Positions 37,142 through 45,113 of a DNA stretch of 64,000 nt are shown piece after piece. The notes under the pieces are model-generated. The model was not told the DNA's origin, did no database searches, and saw nothing but the letters and a program-made list of their open reading frames with translations. Origin of the DNA: G963663315 sp965204925 (GTDB taxonomy: Bacteria; Pseudomonadota; Gammaproteobacteria; Arenicellales; Poriferihabitantaceae). The translations under genes and the position numbers were made by a program. Positions within the stretch are counted from its first letter, which is position 1; the number at the start of each line of letters is the position of its first letter. Location: positions 1,426,001 through 1,490,000 of the forward strand of contig OZ242021.1 in the NCBI GenBank assembly GCA_965204925.1, given 5' to 3'.

Positions 37142-37360
37142 ACAGAGCAGAGCTTTTCGACATTTGAGAGCGTTTACAGCCGAGACGGATCAACAAGTCT
37201 GCTGCCGAGGTAACCGAAAAAATCAGTCAGAATAAAAAATCCGAACGGCCCGTTTTTCCTGTATCGGATATTCATTCATGTGGTGGCCAGACGAGATTCC
37301 GGCGGTATTCTGATTTCATACATGGGGAGAGAAAACGACACTATATTCGGTTTCGGGCGC
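37142..37360. other. Right edge of the accessory island
   Basis: 219 bases between sspA and the end of coaE. A weak AACG/CGTT hairpin followed by a short T-run lies near 37244-37257. On the strand of coaE, yacG would be expected here in many gammaproteobacteria, but I find no CxxC/RPFC-type zinc motif. No tRNA fragment or direct repeat matching the left edge was seen. Confidence 0.4.
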
Positions 37361-37990
37361 TCAGTCTCGCAACTGCCCCCCGTACAAACCAACATATTTT
37401 TCATGCAGGCGGCGCACCTGATTTTCCAGTTCAGGGAGTGTGCCGTCATTGTCGATTATATCGTCTGCATATTCAACGCGGGTCTGTTCATCGGCCTGGG
37501 CTGCCAGTATCCGATCAATCGTCCCGATACTCATTTCCCTGTCGGCGAGCAGGCGCCGCGTTTTTGTTTTGCGTTTGCAGGTGACAGTGATTACGCGGTC
37601 CATGTCCCGATACTGGCCGGTTTCAATGAGTAGCGGGATTTCGAGAATACAGTAACCGTATACGGACGGGCTGATTTTCCGGTGCATTTTCTCTCTGACC
37701 GGCGGGTGCAGGATCGATTCGAGCAAAGCGCGTTTTTGCGAATCGGAAAAAATAATGTCTCCAAGCCGGGCGCGGTCGAGGTTTCCATGCGGGTCGATCA
37801 CCCGGTTTCCGAAGTGGTCGATAATGCGGTCAAATTCCGTGCAGCCCGGCCGGGTCAGTTGGCGGGCGATCCGGTCCGCGTCAATAATCTGGATGCCGAA
37901 TCCCGCGAATATTGCGGCGACCGTTGATTTGCCGCTGCCCAGACTGCCGGTCAATCCGATTCTCGCGGTTTTCAAGGATGCGGAACCCAC
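37361..37990 (-). CDS. coaE: Dephospho-CoA kinase CoaE
   Basis: 209 aa P-loop kinase, last step of coenzyme A synthesis (dephospho-CoA + ATP). Walker A GSLGSGKST is at 15-23, followed by DADRIARQLTRPG, the substrate-contact segment of the family. The start (37988-37990) lies 19 bases inside the end of pilD, so the two genes are co-transcribed, a conserved pair in bacteria with type IV pili. The window also contains coaD (54785) and panB (57218) of the same pathway. Confidence 0.93.
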   Translation of the reverse strand: MGSASLKTARIGLTGSLGSGKSTVAAIFAGFGIQIIDADRIARQLTRPGCTEFDRIIDHFGNRVIDPHGNLDRARLGDIIFSDSQKRALLESILHPPVREKMHRKISPSVYGYCILEIPLLIETGQYRDMDRVITVTCKRKTKTRRLLADREMSIGTIDRILAAQADEQTRVEYADDIIDNDGTLPELENQVRRLHEKYVGLYGGQLRD

Positions 37991-38778
37991 AGGTGGTTTT
38001 TGAGGGCGTCGTCACTGCCGATCATCATGATCCATGCGGCCAGGGCGAGCCAGGGACCAAAAGGAAGCGGAGTGTTTGCGCTGTGTTTGTGAATCACCAT
38101 GCAAGTCGCGGACGCCAGTAGCCCGCCAACAGAGGAGATCAGGATAACGGCAGGCAGCATTTGCCAGCCCAGCCAGGCGCCGATAGCGGCGAGCAGTTTG
38201 AAATCTCCATGCCCCATGCCCTGCTTTCCTGTCAAATAATGGTGGACGTGGCAAATCACCCATGGTGCGAGGTAGCCGGCAACGGCGCCCAGTACGGCCG
38301 ATTGCAAGTCGGCAAACAGGGCGGTGCAGTTGATGAGCAGCCCGCTCCACAGCAGTGGAAACACAATGAGGTCGGGCAGAAGCTGATGGTCGAGGTCGAT
38401 CAGGCTCAAGGCGACCAGCGCGTAACTGAATATCAGCGATGCGGTCAGCTGCCAGCCAGGGCCGAAAACGATGCCATTGGTCAGGCAGAGCAGCGCCGTG
38501 GCAATCTCGACAACAGGATAGCGTATCGAAATCGCGCTGTGGCAATAACCGCATCTGCCAGCCAGAAAGGCATAACTGATTATCGGGATATTGTGATATG
38601 GGCGCAGAGGTATCAAACAGTTACGGCAGCGGGAGCCGGGACGGAGCAGGGCGCCGAAAAGCCGGCCGGATTGGCCGGGGACCGCCGGGTATCGCAACGC
38701 CGCTACATTGATGAAGCTTCCCATACAGGCGCCGAGTACGAACAATGCCGTAAGCCATGTTGTCGGAGAAAGACTCAA
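37972..38778 (-). CDS. pilD: Prepilin peptidase PilD / leader methylase
   Basis: 268 aa polytopic aspartic protease that cleaves and N-methylates type IV pilin and type II secretion pseudopilin precursors. The first cytoplasmic domain has two zinc-type CxxC pairs (CRNC and CGYC), which mark the bifunctional methylase form. The two catalytic aspartates lie in IDLDHQLLPD and GMGHGDFKLLA. About eight membrane helices are evident. The usual upstream partners pilB and pilC are not here, and no pilin gene is in the window. The upstream side faces the iscR promoter region. Confidence 0.93.
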   Translation of the reverse strand: MSLSPTTWLTALFVLGACMGSFINVAALRYPAVPGQSGRLFGALLRPGSRCRNCLIPLRPYHNIPIISYAFLAGRCGYCHSAISIRYPVVEIATALLCLTNGIVFGPGWQLTASLIFSYALVALSLIDLDHQLLPDLIVFPLLWSGLLINCTALFADLQSAVLGAVAGYLAPWVICHVHHYLTGKQGMGHGDFKLLAAIGAWLGWQMLPAVILISSVGGLLASATCMVIHKHSANTPLPFGPWLALAAWIMMIGSDDALKNHLWVPHP

Positions 38779-38800
38779 GGCGAGGTTGATATTTCGTGTA

Positions 38801-38829
38801 TTGCACTATCGGTAATAACCGAGTAAAAT
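38801..38829 (+). promoter_or_regulatory. Promoter of the iscR-suf operon
   Basis: TTGCAC (38801-38806), exactly 17 bases, then TAAAAT (38824-38829). Both hexamers match the sigma70 consensus at 4 to 5 of 6 positions. The -10 element lies inside the IscR-like palindrome, so binding there would block RNA polymerase. The iscR start codon follows about 45 bases later. Confidence 0.6.
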
Positions 38830-38839
38830 ACTTGGTTAT
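38815..38839 (+). promoter_or_regulatory. IscR type-1 operator
   Basis: A 25-bp palindrome beginning ATAACCGAGTA and ending TACTTGGTTAT around an AAA centre. With flanking bases the arms extend to 14 each with a single mismatch (38812-38842). Length, ATA...TAT ends and most fixed positions agree with the E. coli type-1 IscR site, bound by the [2Fe-2S] form. Location over the -10 box predicts negative autoregulation by iron-sulfur sufficiency. Confidence 0.65.
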
Positions 38840-38874
38840 TACTCATTGGCAATTCGTCTTGCTGAGCTGTCACG

Positions 38875-39357
38875 ATGCGGCTGACTACAAAAGGGAGATA
38901 CGCAGTTACTGCGATGGTTGATCTCTCGATCAATCAGGTCAGGGGACCTGTTACCCTGAAAAGTATATCAGACAATCAGGGAATCTCACTGCCTTATCTT
39001 GAGCAGTTGTTTTCCAGGCTGCGCAAGTCTTCACTGGTAGTCGGATGCCGCGGTCCCGGTGGCGGATATGTGTTGGCGAAGCATGTGGATGAAATCAATA
39101 TTGCGGAAATTGTGCTTTCTGTCGATGAAACACTGGACATCACGGAATGCGAAGGCAAGCAGGATTGCAAGGCCGGACAAAGATGCTTGACCCATGGATT
39201 GTGGGATGAACTAAGCGCCCAGCTGTACGGGTTCCTGTCCGCTATCAAGCTGGGGCAGTTGATGCGCCAGAGTGGAATCAACAACCCCGGTGTCACCGGT
39301 AATCAGCGACTGGTTGATTCGCCGTCACCGGGAAAACGAGGTAACGAAGTAAACTGA
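38875..39357 (+). CDS. iscR: Rrf2-family iron-sulfur regulator IscR
   Basis: 160 aa. The winged-helix N-terminus MRLTTKGRYAVTAMVDLS is the IscR hallmark. The cluster ligands Cys92, Cys98, Cys104 and His107 have the same numbering as in E. coli IscR, so a [2Fe-2S] sensor is expected. It is the first gene of the suf operon, followed 2 bases later by sufB. The palindrome over its promoter indicates autoregulation: repression when clusters are plentiful, induction of the SUF genes under iron or oxidative stress. Confidence 0.93.
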   Translation: MRLTTKGRYAVTAMVDLSINQVRGPVTLKSISDNQGISLPYLEQLFSRLRKSSLVVGCRGPGGGYVLAKHVDEINIAEIVLSVDETLDITECEGKQDCKAGQRCLTHGLWDELSAQLYGFLSAIKLGQLMRQSGINNPGVTGNQRLVDSPSPGKRGNEVN

Positions 39358-39359
39358 TC

Positions 39360-40811
39360 ATGCCCGCAACAGAAAAAGACCTGACGAGCCTTGTTCAACG
39401 CGAATACACAGAAGGTTTCGTCACCGAAATTGAAGCCGATACACTACCCCCCGGTCTGAACGAAGAGGTCATTCGAACGATCTCGGCAAAAAAAGGGGAG
39501 CCCGATTTTTTGCTGCAGTGGCGGTTGCAAGCGTGGCGGCGCTGGCTGGAAATGGAAGAGCCGCGGTGGTCTCATGTCCATTACCCGCCGATTGATTTCC
39601 AGAAGATCAGCTATTTTTCGGCGCCGAAACAGAAGAAATTGCTGGATAGTCTGGATGAGGTGGATCCGAAGCTGCTGGAGACTTACGAGAAACTCGGAAT
39701 TCCGATAGAGGAGCAGAAGATGCTGGCTGGAGTCAAGGTTGCCGTTGACGCCGTTTTTGACAGTGTGTCCGTAGCCACGACGTTCAAAAAGACCCTGGCT
39801 GAAGCCGGTGTCATCTTCTGTCCGTTGTCGGAAGCGCTCCAGGAGTGTCCCGATCTGGTCAGGCAATATCTCGGCTCTGTGGTGCCGGCCGGCGACAATT
39901 ATTATGCGGCTCTCAATTCTGCTGTATTCAGCGAAGGCTCATTCGTCTATATCCCGAAGGGCGTGCGTTGTCCGATGGAACTGTCCACTTATTTTCGCAT
40001 CAACGCCATGAATACGGGTCAATTTGAAAGAACCCTGATTGTTGCCGATGAAGACAGCTATGTCAGTTATTTGGAAGGGTGCACCGCGCCGCAACGGGAC
40101 GAAAATCAGCTGCACGCCGCCGTCGTTGAACTAGTTGCCATGAAGGGGGCGGAAATCAAGTATTCCACCGTACAGAACTGGTATCCGGGAGATGAGCAAG
40201 GCAAGGGCGGGATTTATAATTTCGTGACCAAGCGCGGTGCCTGCCGCGGGGAGAACTCGAAGATATCGTGGACCCAGGTCGAGACCGGGTCGGCTATTAC
40301 CTGGAAGTATCCAAGTGTGCTGCTGGAAGGCGACAATTCCATCGGGGAGTTCTACTCGGTCGCTCTGACCAATAATTATCAACAAGCCGATACCGGCACA
40401 AAAATGGTGCATATCGGGAAAAATTCCAGTAGCACCATTGTGTCCAAGGGGATTTCCGCCGGTCATGGGCAAAATTCATATCGGGGTTTGGTGAAAGTCC
40501 TGAAAACAGCGGAGAATGCCCGCAACTACTCACAGTGTGATTCCCTGTTGATGGGAGACCAGTGCGGCGCTCATACCTTTCCCTACATTGAAGTCAAAAA
40601 CCCCGGCGCAGTGGTGGAACATGAAGCCACGACTTCGCGAATCGGGGAAGATCAGTTGTTCTATTGCCGCCAGCGGGGCGTATCGGAAGAGGACGCGGTC
40701 TCGATCATTGTCAACGGGTTTTGCAAGGAGGTATTCCGGGAACTGCCAATGGAGTTCGCAGTGGAAGCGCAAAAGTTGCTGGGTATCAGTCTCGAGGGGG
40801 CCGTTGGTTAG
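39360..40811 (+). CDS. sufB: Fe-S cluster scaffold protein SufB
   Basis: 483 aa beta-helix scaffold on which the SufBC2D complex builds iron-sulfur clusters. It matches SufB over its whole length, with the conserved LEGCTAPQRDENQLHAAVVE and GAEIKYSTVQNWYPG segments. ATG 39360 is 2 bases after the iscR stop. Confidence 0.96.
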   Translation: MPATEKDLTSLVQREYTEGFVTEIEADTLPPGLNEEVIRTISAKKGEPDFLLQWRLQAWRRWLEMEEPRWSHVHYPPIDFQKISYFSAPKQKKLLDSLDEVDPKLLETYEKLGIPIEEQKMLAGVKVAVDAVFDSVSVATTFKKTLAEAGVIFCPLSEALQECPDLVRQYLGSVVPAGDNYYAALNSAVFSEGSFVYIPKGVRCPMELSTYFRINAMNTGQFERTLIVADEDSYVSYLEGCTAPQRDENQLHAAVVELVAMKGAEIKYSTVQNWYPGDEQGKGGIYNFVTKRGACRGENSKISWTQVETGSAITWKYPSVLLEGDNSIGEFYSVALTNNYQQADTGTKMVHIGKNSSSTIVSKGISAGHGQNSYRGLVKVLKTAENARNYSQCDSLLMGDQCGAHTFPYIEVKNPGAVVEHEATTSRIGEDQLFYCRQRGVSEEDAVSIIVNGFCKEVFRELPMEFAVEAQKLLGISLEGAVG

Positions 40812-40853
40812 CGGTAAACGGTTGCAGGATAAATATATTGAAAAGTCGGAGCG

Positions 40854-41609
40854 ATGCTGGAAATTGAAGATTTGAATGCTGCCGTGGACGGCAAGGCGAT
40901 TCTCCGGGGGGTCAACCTGAAGGTGGGCGCCGGAGAGGTTCATGTGATTATGGGGCCGAACGGCTCGGGTAAAAGCACGCTGGCCAATGTACTGGCCGGC
41001 AGGGATAATTATGAAGTGACGCGCGGTCGGGTTTTTTACCGGAATATGGAGCTTTTGGAAATGGAACCGGAAATCCGCGCCCGGGAGGGCGTGTTTCTGG
41101 CATTCCAGTACCCGGTCGAAATCCCCGGAGTGTCCAATGTGTATCTGATGAAGGCTGCGACCAATGCTATCCGCAAACATCGTGGAGAGGAAGAACTGAA
41201 CGCGGTGACTTTTCTCAAGTTGATCAAGGAAAAGGCGGCGCTGGTGGAGATGAAACAGGAGTTTTTGTATCGCTCGGTCAATGAGGGATTCTCCGGAGGG
41301 GAAAAGAAGCGTAATGAAATACTTCAAATGGCGTTGCTGGAACCCCGCCTGTGCATTCTTGATGAAACGGATTCGGGCCTTGATATCGACGCGCTGAGAA
41401 TTATCGCATCCGGAGTCAACGCGTTGCGCAGCAGTGACCGGTCGATGATCGTGGTTACGCATTATCAGCGTTTGCTTGATTACATTGTGCCGGATTTTGT
41501 CCACGTTCTTGCGGGCGGTAGAATTATCCGTTCAGGGGATAAGCGCCTTGCCCTGGAACTGGATGAAAAAGGTTATGGGTGGATTGAAGAACATGCAGCC
41601 GCAGCCTGA
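40854..41609 (+). CDS. sufC: Fe-S assembly ATPase SufC
   Basis: 251 aa soluble ABC-type ATPase that drives conformational change in SufBC2D. Walker A is GPNGSGKST near residue 35; the signature region is NEGFSGGEKKRNEILQMALLEPRLCILDETDSGLD, with a Walker B Asp-Glu pair. The segment SGGEKKRNEILQ (rather than a generic LSGGQ) is typical of SufC. It is 42 bases after sufB and its stop overlaps sufD by 17 bases. Confidence 0.96.
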   Translation: MLEIEDLNAAVDGKAILRGVNLKVGAGEVHVIMGPNGSGKSTLANVLAGRDNYEVTRGRVFYRNMELLEMEPEIRAREGVFLAFQYPVEIPGVSNVYLMKAATNAIRKHRGEEELNAVTFLKLIKEKAALVEMKQEFLYRSVNEGFSGGEKKRNEILQMALLEPRLCILDETDSGLDIDALRIIASGVNALRSSDRSMIVVTHYQRLLDYIVPDFVHVLAGGRIIRSGDKRLALELDEKGYGWIEEHAAAA

Positions 41610-42978
41610 TACGCTCGTTACGCCCGGCACCGAGACCTATATAGACCAGTTCAACCGCTTGCGCGAGCGCTTGCCCGGGCATAATATCGCCTGGCTGGAT
41701 ACTCAACGGGCGAAAAGTCTGGCGCGGTTTGGCCGCATCGGGTTTCCCACGCTGCGGGACGAGGACTGGAAGTATACATCGGTGCGGGGCATCACCGGCA
41801 AGCGCTTTGTGGTTGCCGACCCTGATAACGACAAGCAACCGGTCGACTTGTCGCCGTTTGCGATCGACGGGCTTGAAAGCCACAGGCTGGTGTTTGTTGA
41901 CGGGGTATTCAACCGGCCGTTGTCCACTGTTGGTAATTCTGGCGGGGCGCAATGTGAATTTGGCGTGGAATCGTTTGGTGAGGCGCTTGCGCGGGCTCCG
42001 GATTATGTTGAATCCTTGCTTGGCAGCGTCATCAAGGACAGGGGCCATGGATTTACCGCTCTCAACAACGCCATGTACAGGGACGGCGTCATTATCACTT
42101 TGCCCGCCCGGGCAGAGGTTTCGCGCCCGATTGAGATCGTTCACTTGTGTCGCGCGCAGCTATGTCTTTCCCAACCGAGGAATCTGATTGTCTGCGGGCT
42201 GCAAGGGTGTGCACAGATCATTGAGCGCTATGTGTCCGCAAGCGCTCACAATACCTTGTCCAACAGTGTTACGGAGATACTGCTTGAAGACGGAGCTGCG
42301 CTTGATTATTACCTTGTCCAGAACCAGTCCAGCGCAGCTTACCAGGTTTGCGGGATCTGGGTCAGGCAATTCCCCGGCAGCCGCTTCAGTTGCCGCACGA
42401 TTACGTTTGGAGGCGCTCTCGTGCGCAATGACCTTCACGTCAATCTGGATGGGCCGCAAGCCCACTGCGATATGCTCGGAGTATACAGTCTGGGCGGCCG
42501 GCAACATGTGGATAATCATACGAACACCCTGCATGCTGCCGAAAACTGCAGCAGCCGGGAGATTTACAAGGGGGTTCTCGACCAGCGCGCGCGCGCGGTG
42601 TTTCACGGTCGGATCAGGGTCGATCAGGGCGCGCAGAAAACCGACGCGGCGCAGTCCAGCAATACCCTTCTGCTGTCCGGCAACGCGGAGATCGATACCA
42701 AGCCGCAACTTGAGATTTACGCCGACGATGTCAAATGCTCACATGGCGCGACCATTGGTCAAATTGATGAAAAATCTCTTTTCTACTTGCGTAGCCGGGG
42801 AATTGGCGAACAGGAGGCGCGCGCCTTGCTCATTTATGCTTTTGTCAATGATGTATTGGGTGAAGTGAACATCAAGCCGCTTCGCCGGTATCTCGAATCG
42901 ATTTTGAGGCAGCAGTTGGGGGGTCACCACTGTCGTGCCGCCGGAGAGCCGTCAGTGGAGCGCGGGGCAGTAAGATGA
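41593..42978 (+). CDS. sufD: Fe-S assembly protein SufD
   Basis: 461 aa from ATG 41593, the partner of SufB in the scaffold complex. The C-terminal half shows the SufB/D domain with DNHTNTLHAAENCSSREIYK and VKCSHGATIGQIDE, in which the conserved His is preserved. The frame extends upstream only as an overlap of sufC. SufS and SufE/SufU, the usual next genes, are missing; sufT follows at once (ATGA overlap). Confidence 0.93.
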   Translation: MQPQPDTLVTPGTETYIDQFNRLRERLPGHNIAWLDTQRAKSLARFGRIGFPTLRDEDWKYTSVRGITGKRFVVADPDNDKQPVDLSPFAIDGLESHRLVFVDGVFNRPLSTVGNSGGAQCEFGVESFGEALARAPDYVESLLGSVIKDRGHGFTALNNAMYRDGVIITLPARAEVSRPIEIVHLCRAQLCLSQPRNLIVCGLQGCAQIIERYVSASAHNTLSNSVTEILLEDGAALDYYLVQNQSSAAYQVCGIWVRQFPGSRFSCRTITFGGALVRNDLHVNLDGPQAHCDMLGVYSLGGRQHVDNHTNTLHAAENCSSREIYKGVLDQRARAVFHGRIRVDQGAQKTDAAQSSNTLLLSGNAEIDTKPQLEIYADDVKCSHGATIGQIDEKSLFYLRSRGIGEQEARALLIYAFVNDVLGEVNIKPLRRYLESILRQQLGGHHCRAAGEPSVERGAVR

Positions 42979-43400
42979 AACGGGTAAACCTTGATCCTGC
43001 ACCGGGTCTGAAGAAAGCAGTGATCATGGAAGAATTCGATCGCAACAATAGTCCGCAGTCCGCGCCGGCTCCGACCGCGGCTGAACCCGATGTATCGGAA
43101 GACGAATTGCGGTCGCGGGTGATCGAAGCGCTCAAAACAGTTTATGACCCGGAAATTCCCGTCAACATCTACGATCTCGGCCTAATCTACAATATTTCCT
43201 TGCACGGCGCGTTTGTCCATGTCGATATGACCCTGACCGCGCCCGGTTGTCCTGTGGCACACACGTTCCCGGGTATGGTAGAGCGCTCTGTCGAGCTCGT
43301 TCCGGGTGTCAGCGGCGCCGTTGTCGAACTGGTCTGGGACCCTCCCTGGACTCCCGAACTGATCAGCGAAGCCGCCCGCCTTGAGTTGGGCCTGATTTGA
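42975..43400 (+). CDS. sufT: SUF-associated MIP18/DUF59 protein SufT
   Basis: 141 aa. The DUF59 core is clear: a VIEALKTVYDPEIPVNIYDL segment, NISLHG, and MTLTAPGCPVAHTFPGMVE with the conserved Cys. These proteins help iron-sulfur cluster maturation, often as the last gene of suf operons. An N-terminal extension of about 45 residues is low in complexity. An internal ATG (43026) could be the true start, so the N-terminus is not certain. Confidence 0.88.
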   Translation: MKRVNLDPAPGLKKAVIMEEFDRNNSPQSAPAPTAAEPDVSEDELRSRVIEALKTVYDPEIPVNIYDLGLIYNISLHGAFVHVDMTLTAPGCPVAHTFPGMVERSVELVPGVSGAVVELVWDPPWTPELISEAARLELGLI

Positions 43401-43424
43401 CGCAACAGGTATCGGGAGTAACGC

Positions 43425-43745
43425 ATGGACGGCTGGGTTGAAGTGTGTTCGCAGGACGAGATTGCCCGCGGTCAACGCAGGGTAGTTGATGTTGAAGGTA
43501 CGATCGTTGTCGTATTCAATCTGGACGGGGAATTTTACGCGATAGAGGATGTTTGCACCCACGATGGCAGCGAGATTTCGCATGGCCGTATGATCGGCGA
43601 TGACATCGAATGCCCCCGTCATGGCGCCCGATTCTGTATTAAAACCGGAGCGGTCACGGCGCCGCCCGCATACGAGCCGGTTGACACATTTCCGGTAATG
43701 GTTCTGGACCGAATCGTGTATGTCCAGGACAATCGCTGGGATTAA
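43425..43745 (+). CDS. Rieske-type [2Fe-2S] ferredoxin
   Basis: 106 aa. Cluster ligands Cys44/His46 (CTH) and Cys63/His66 (CPRH) are intact with 16 residues between the pairs, the pattern of NirD/HcaC-like soluble Rieske ferredoxins. It is the last gene of the suf-type operon, 24 bases after sufT; such a Rieske gene is often linked to sufT. Likely an electron donor for cluster assembly or a dioxygenase; the sequence alone does not say which. Confidence 0.85.
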   Translation: MDGWVEVCSQDEIARGQRRVVDVEGTIVVVFNLDGEFYAIEDVCTHDGSEISHGRMIGDDIECPRHGARFCIKTGAVTAPPAYEPVDTFPVMVLDRIVYVQDNRWD

Positions 43746-43814
43746 TGCGCGCTGTCTCCGGTTTGTTCGGCGCCCCGGGGTACAATACCCGCTCCTGCCT
43801 CAAGCGCCCGCACA

Positions 43815-45098
43815 ATGGATAAATTGATTGCAACCGGCGGCGCTCCCCTGAAAGGGGAGGTGCGCATTTCAGGGGCCAAGAACGCGGCGTTACCCCTCAT
43901 GATTGCCTCACTGCTGACAGAGGAGTCGCTTGGTATCAGCAATATCCCGCACTTGCAGGATATAACGACGACCATGGAACTTTTGGGTCAGTTGGGGGTG
44001 AAACTGCGGGTCAATGAAAAGATGTCGATCGAAGCGGATGCGTCGGCGGTCAGCAGTGTGGTTGCGCCTTATGAGCTGGTCAGAACGATGCGTGCGTCCA
44101 TTCTGGCGCTCGGGCCGTTGATTGCCCGGTTCGGCAGCGCCGAAGTATCATTGCCCGGGGGGTGTCTGATTGGTTCCCGGCCGGTCAATATGCATATCAA
44201 GGGGCTTGAGGCGCTGGGGGCCGCAATCACAGTCGATGGGGGATACATCAAGGCTACTGCTCCGCGCCTCAAAGGCGCCAGAATCTTCATGGATATGATA
44301 TCCGTTACCGGTACTGAAAATCTGATGATGGCGGCCACACTGGCTGAAGGTATAACCACGATCGAAAATGCCGCAAAAGAACCGGAAGTGGTTGATCTGG
44401 CCGATTGTCTGAATGCTATGGGCGCGAGAATCCGGGGCGCAGGCACCGATGAAATCGTTATCGAAGGAGTGAAAAAACTCGGGTCTGCCCGTCATCGCGC
44501 GATACCGGACCGCATTGAAGCAGGGACATTCCTCGTTGCCGCTACCATTTCAGGCGGGGAGATCACGGTCCGCGATGTGATTCCGAAGCAGCTTGACGCA
44601 ATACTGGAAAAATTGCGTGAAGCCGGAGCGGAAATTGAAACGGGGGACAGCTGGATTCATCTGCAAGCGCCGAAACAGAGGCTCCGGTCGGTTAACATCC
44701 GCACAGCGCCTTATCCCGCGTTTCCAACCGACATGCAGGCCCAGTTCGTACTGCTCAACACCGTTGCAGAGGGTACTGCGACCGTCGTCGAAACGGTATT
44801 TGAAAACCGCTTCATGCATGTCCATGAACTGAAGCGAATGGGGGCCAACATTGACCTTGACGGCAATGTTGCGGTCATACGGGGAGTCGATCGGTTACGC
44901 GCCGCTCCGGTCATGGCGACAGACTTGCGCGCATCAGCCTGTCTGATTCTGGCGGGCTTGATCGCACAGGGCGAAACCGTCATTGACCGCATCTATCACA
45001 TAGACCGTGGTTATCATTTCATTGAGGAGAAGCTGGCCCTGCTCGGCGCCAATGTTCGCAGGGTGCCGGGACATTATCCGACCGGAATGCCAACCTGA
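43815..45098 (+). CDS. murA: UDP-GlcNAc 1-carboxyvinyltransferase MurA
   Basis: 427 aa, first committed step of peptidoglycan synthesis, PEP to UDP-GlcNAc. The family start ISGAKNAALPLMIASLL contains the catalytic Lys22, and the fosfomycin-reactive cysteine is Cys117 in VSLPGGCLIGSRPVN. The presence of Cys rather than Asp implies the fosfomycin-sensitive form. A near-consensus -10 TACAAT lies about 30 bases before the start, but with no good -35. hisD follows 15 bases later. Confidence 0.96.
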   Translation: MDKLIATGGAPLKGEVRISGAKNAALPLMIASLLTEESLGISNIPHLQDITTTMELLGQLGVKLRVNEKMSIEADASAVSSVVAPYELVRTMRASILALGPLIARFGSAEVSLPGGCLIGSRPVNMHIKGLEALGAAITVDGGYIKATAPRLKGARIFMDMISVTGTENLMMAATLAEGITTIENAAKEPEVVDLADCLNAMGARIRGAGTDEIVIEGVKKLGSARHRAIPDRIEAGTFLVAATISGGEITVRDVIPKQLDAILEKLREAGAEIETGDSWIHLQAPKQRLRSVNIRTAPYPAFPTDMQAQFVLLNTVAEGTATVVETVFENRFMHVHELKRMGANIDLDGNVAVIRGVDRLRAAPVMATDLRASACLILAGLIAQGETVIDRIYHIDRGYHFIEEKLALLGANVRRVPGHYPTGMPT

Positions 45099-45113
45099 TT
45101 CCCTGACCTTGCC

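Noticed and set aside
37142..37360. Remnant of yacG beside coaE
   Set aside because: A short YEIRIP-like string on the coaE strand recalls the YacG tail, but no zinc CxxC motif is present, so the resemblance is too weak.
38161..38826. Long plus-strand reading frame opposite pilD
   Set aside because: Composition is Gln/Ala-rich with no family match and lies entirely antisense to a well-supported gene.
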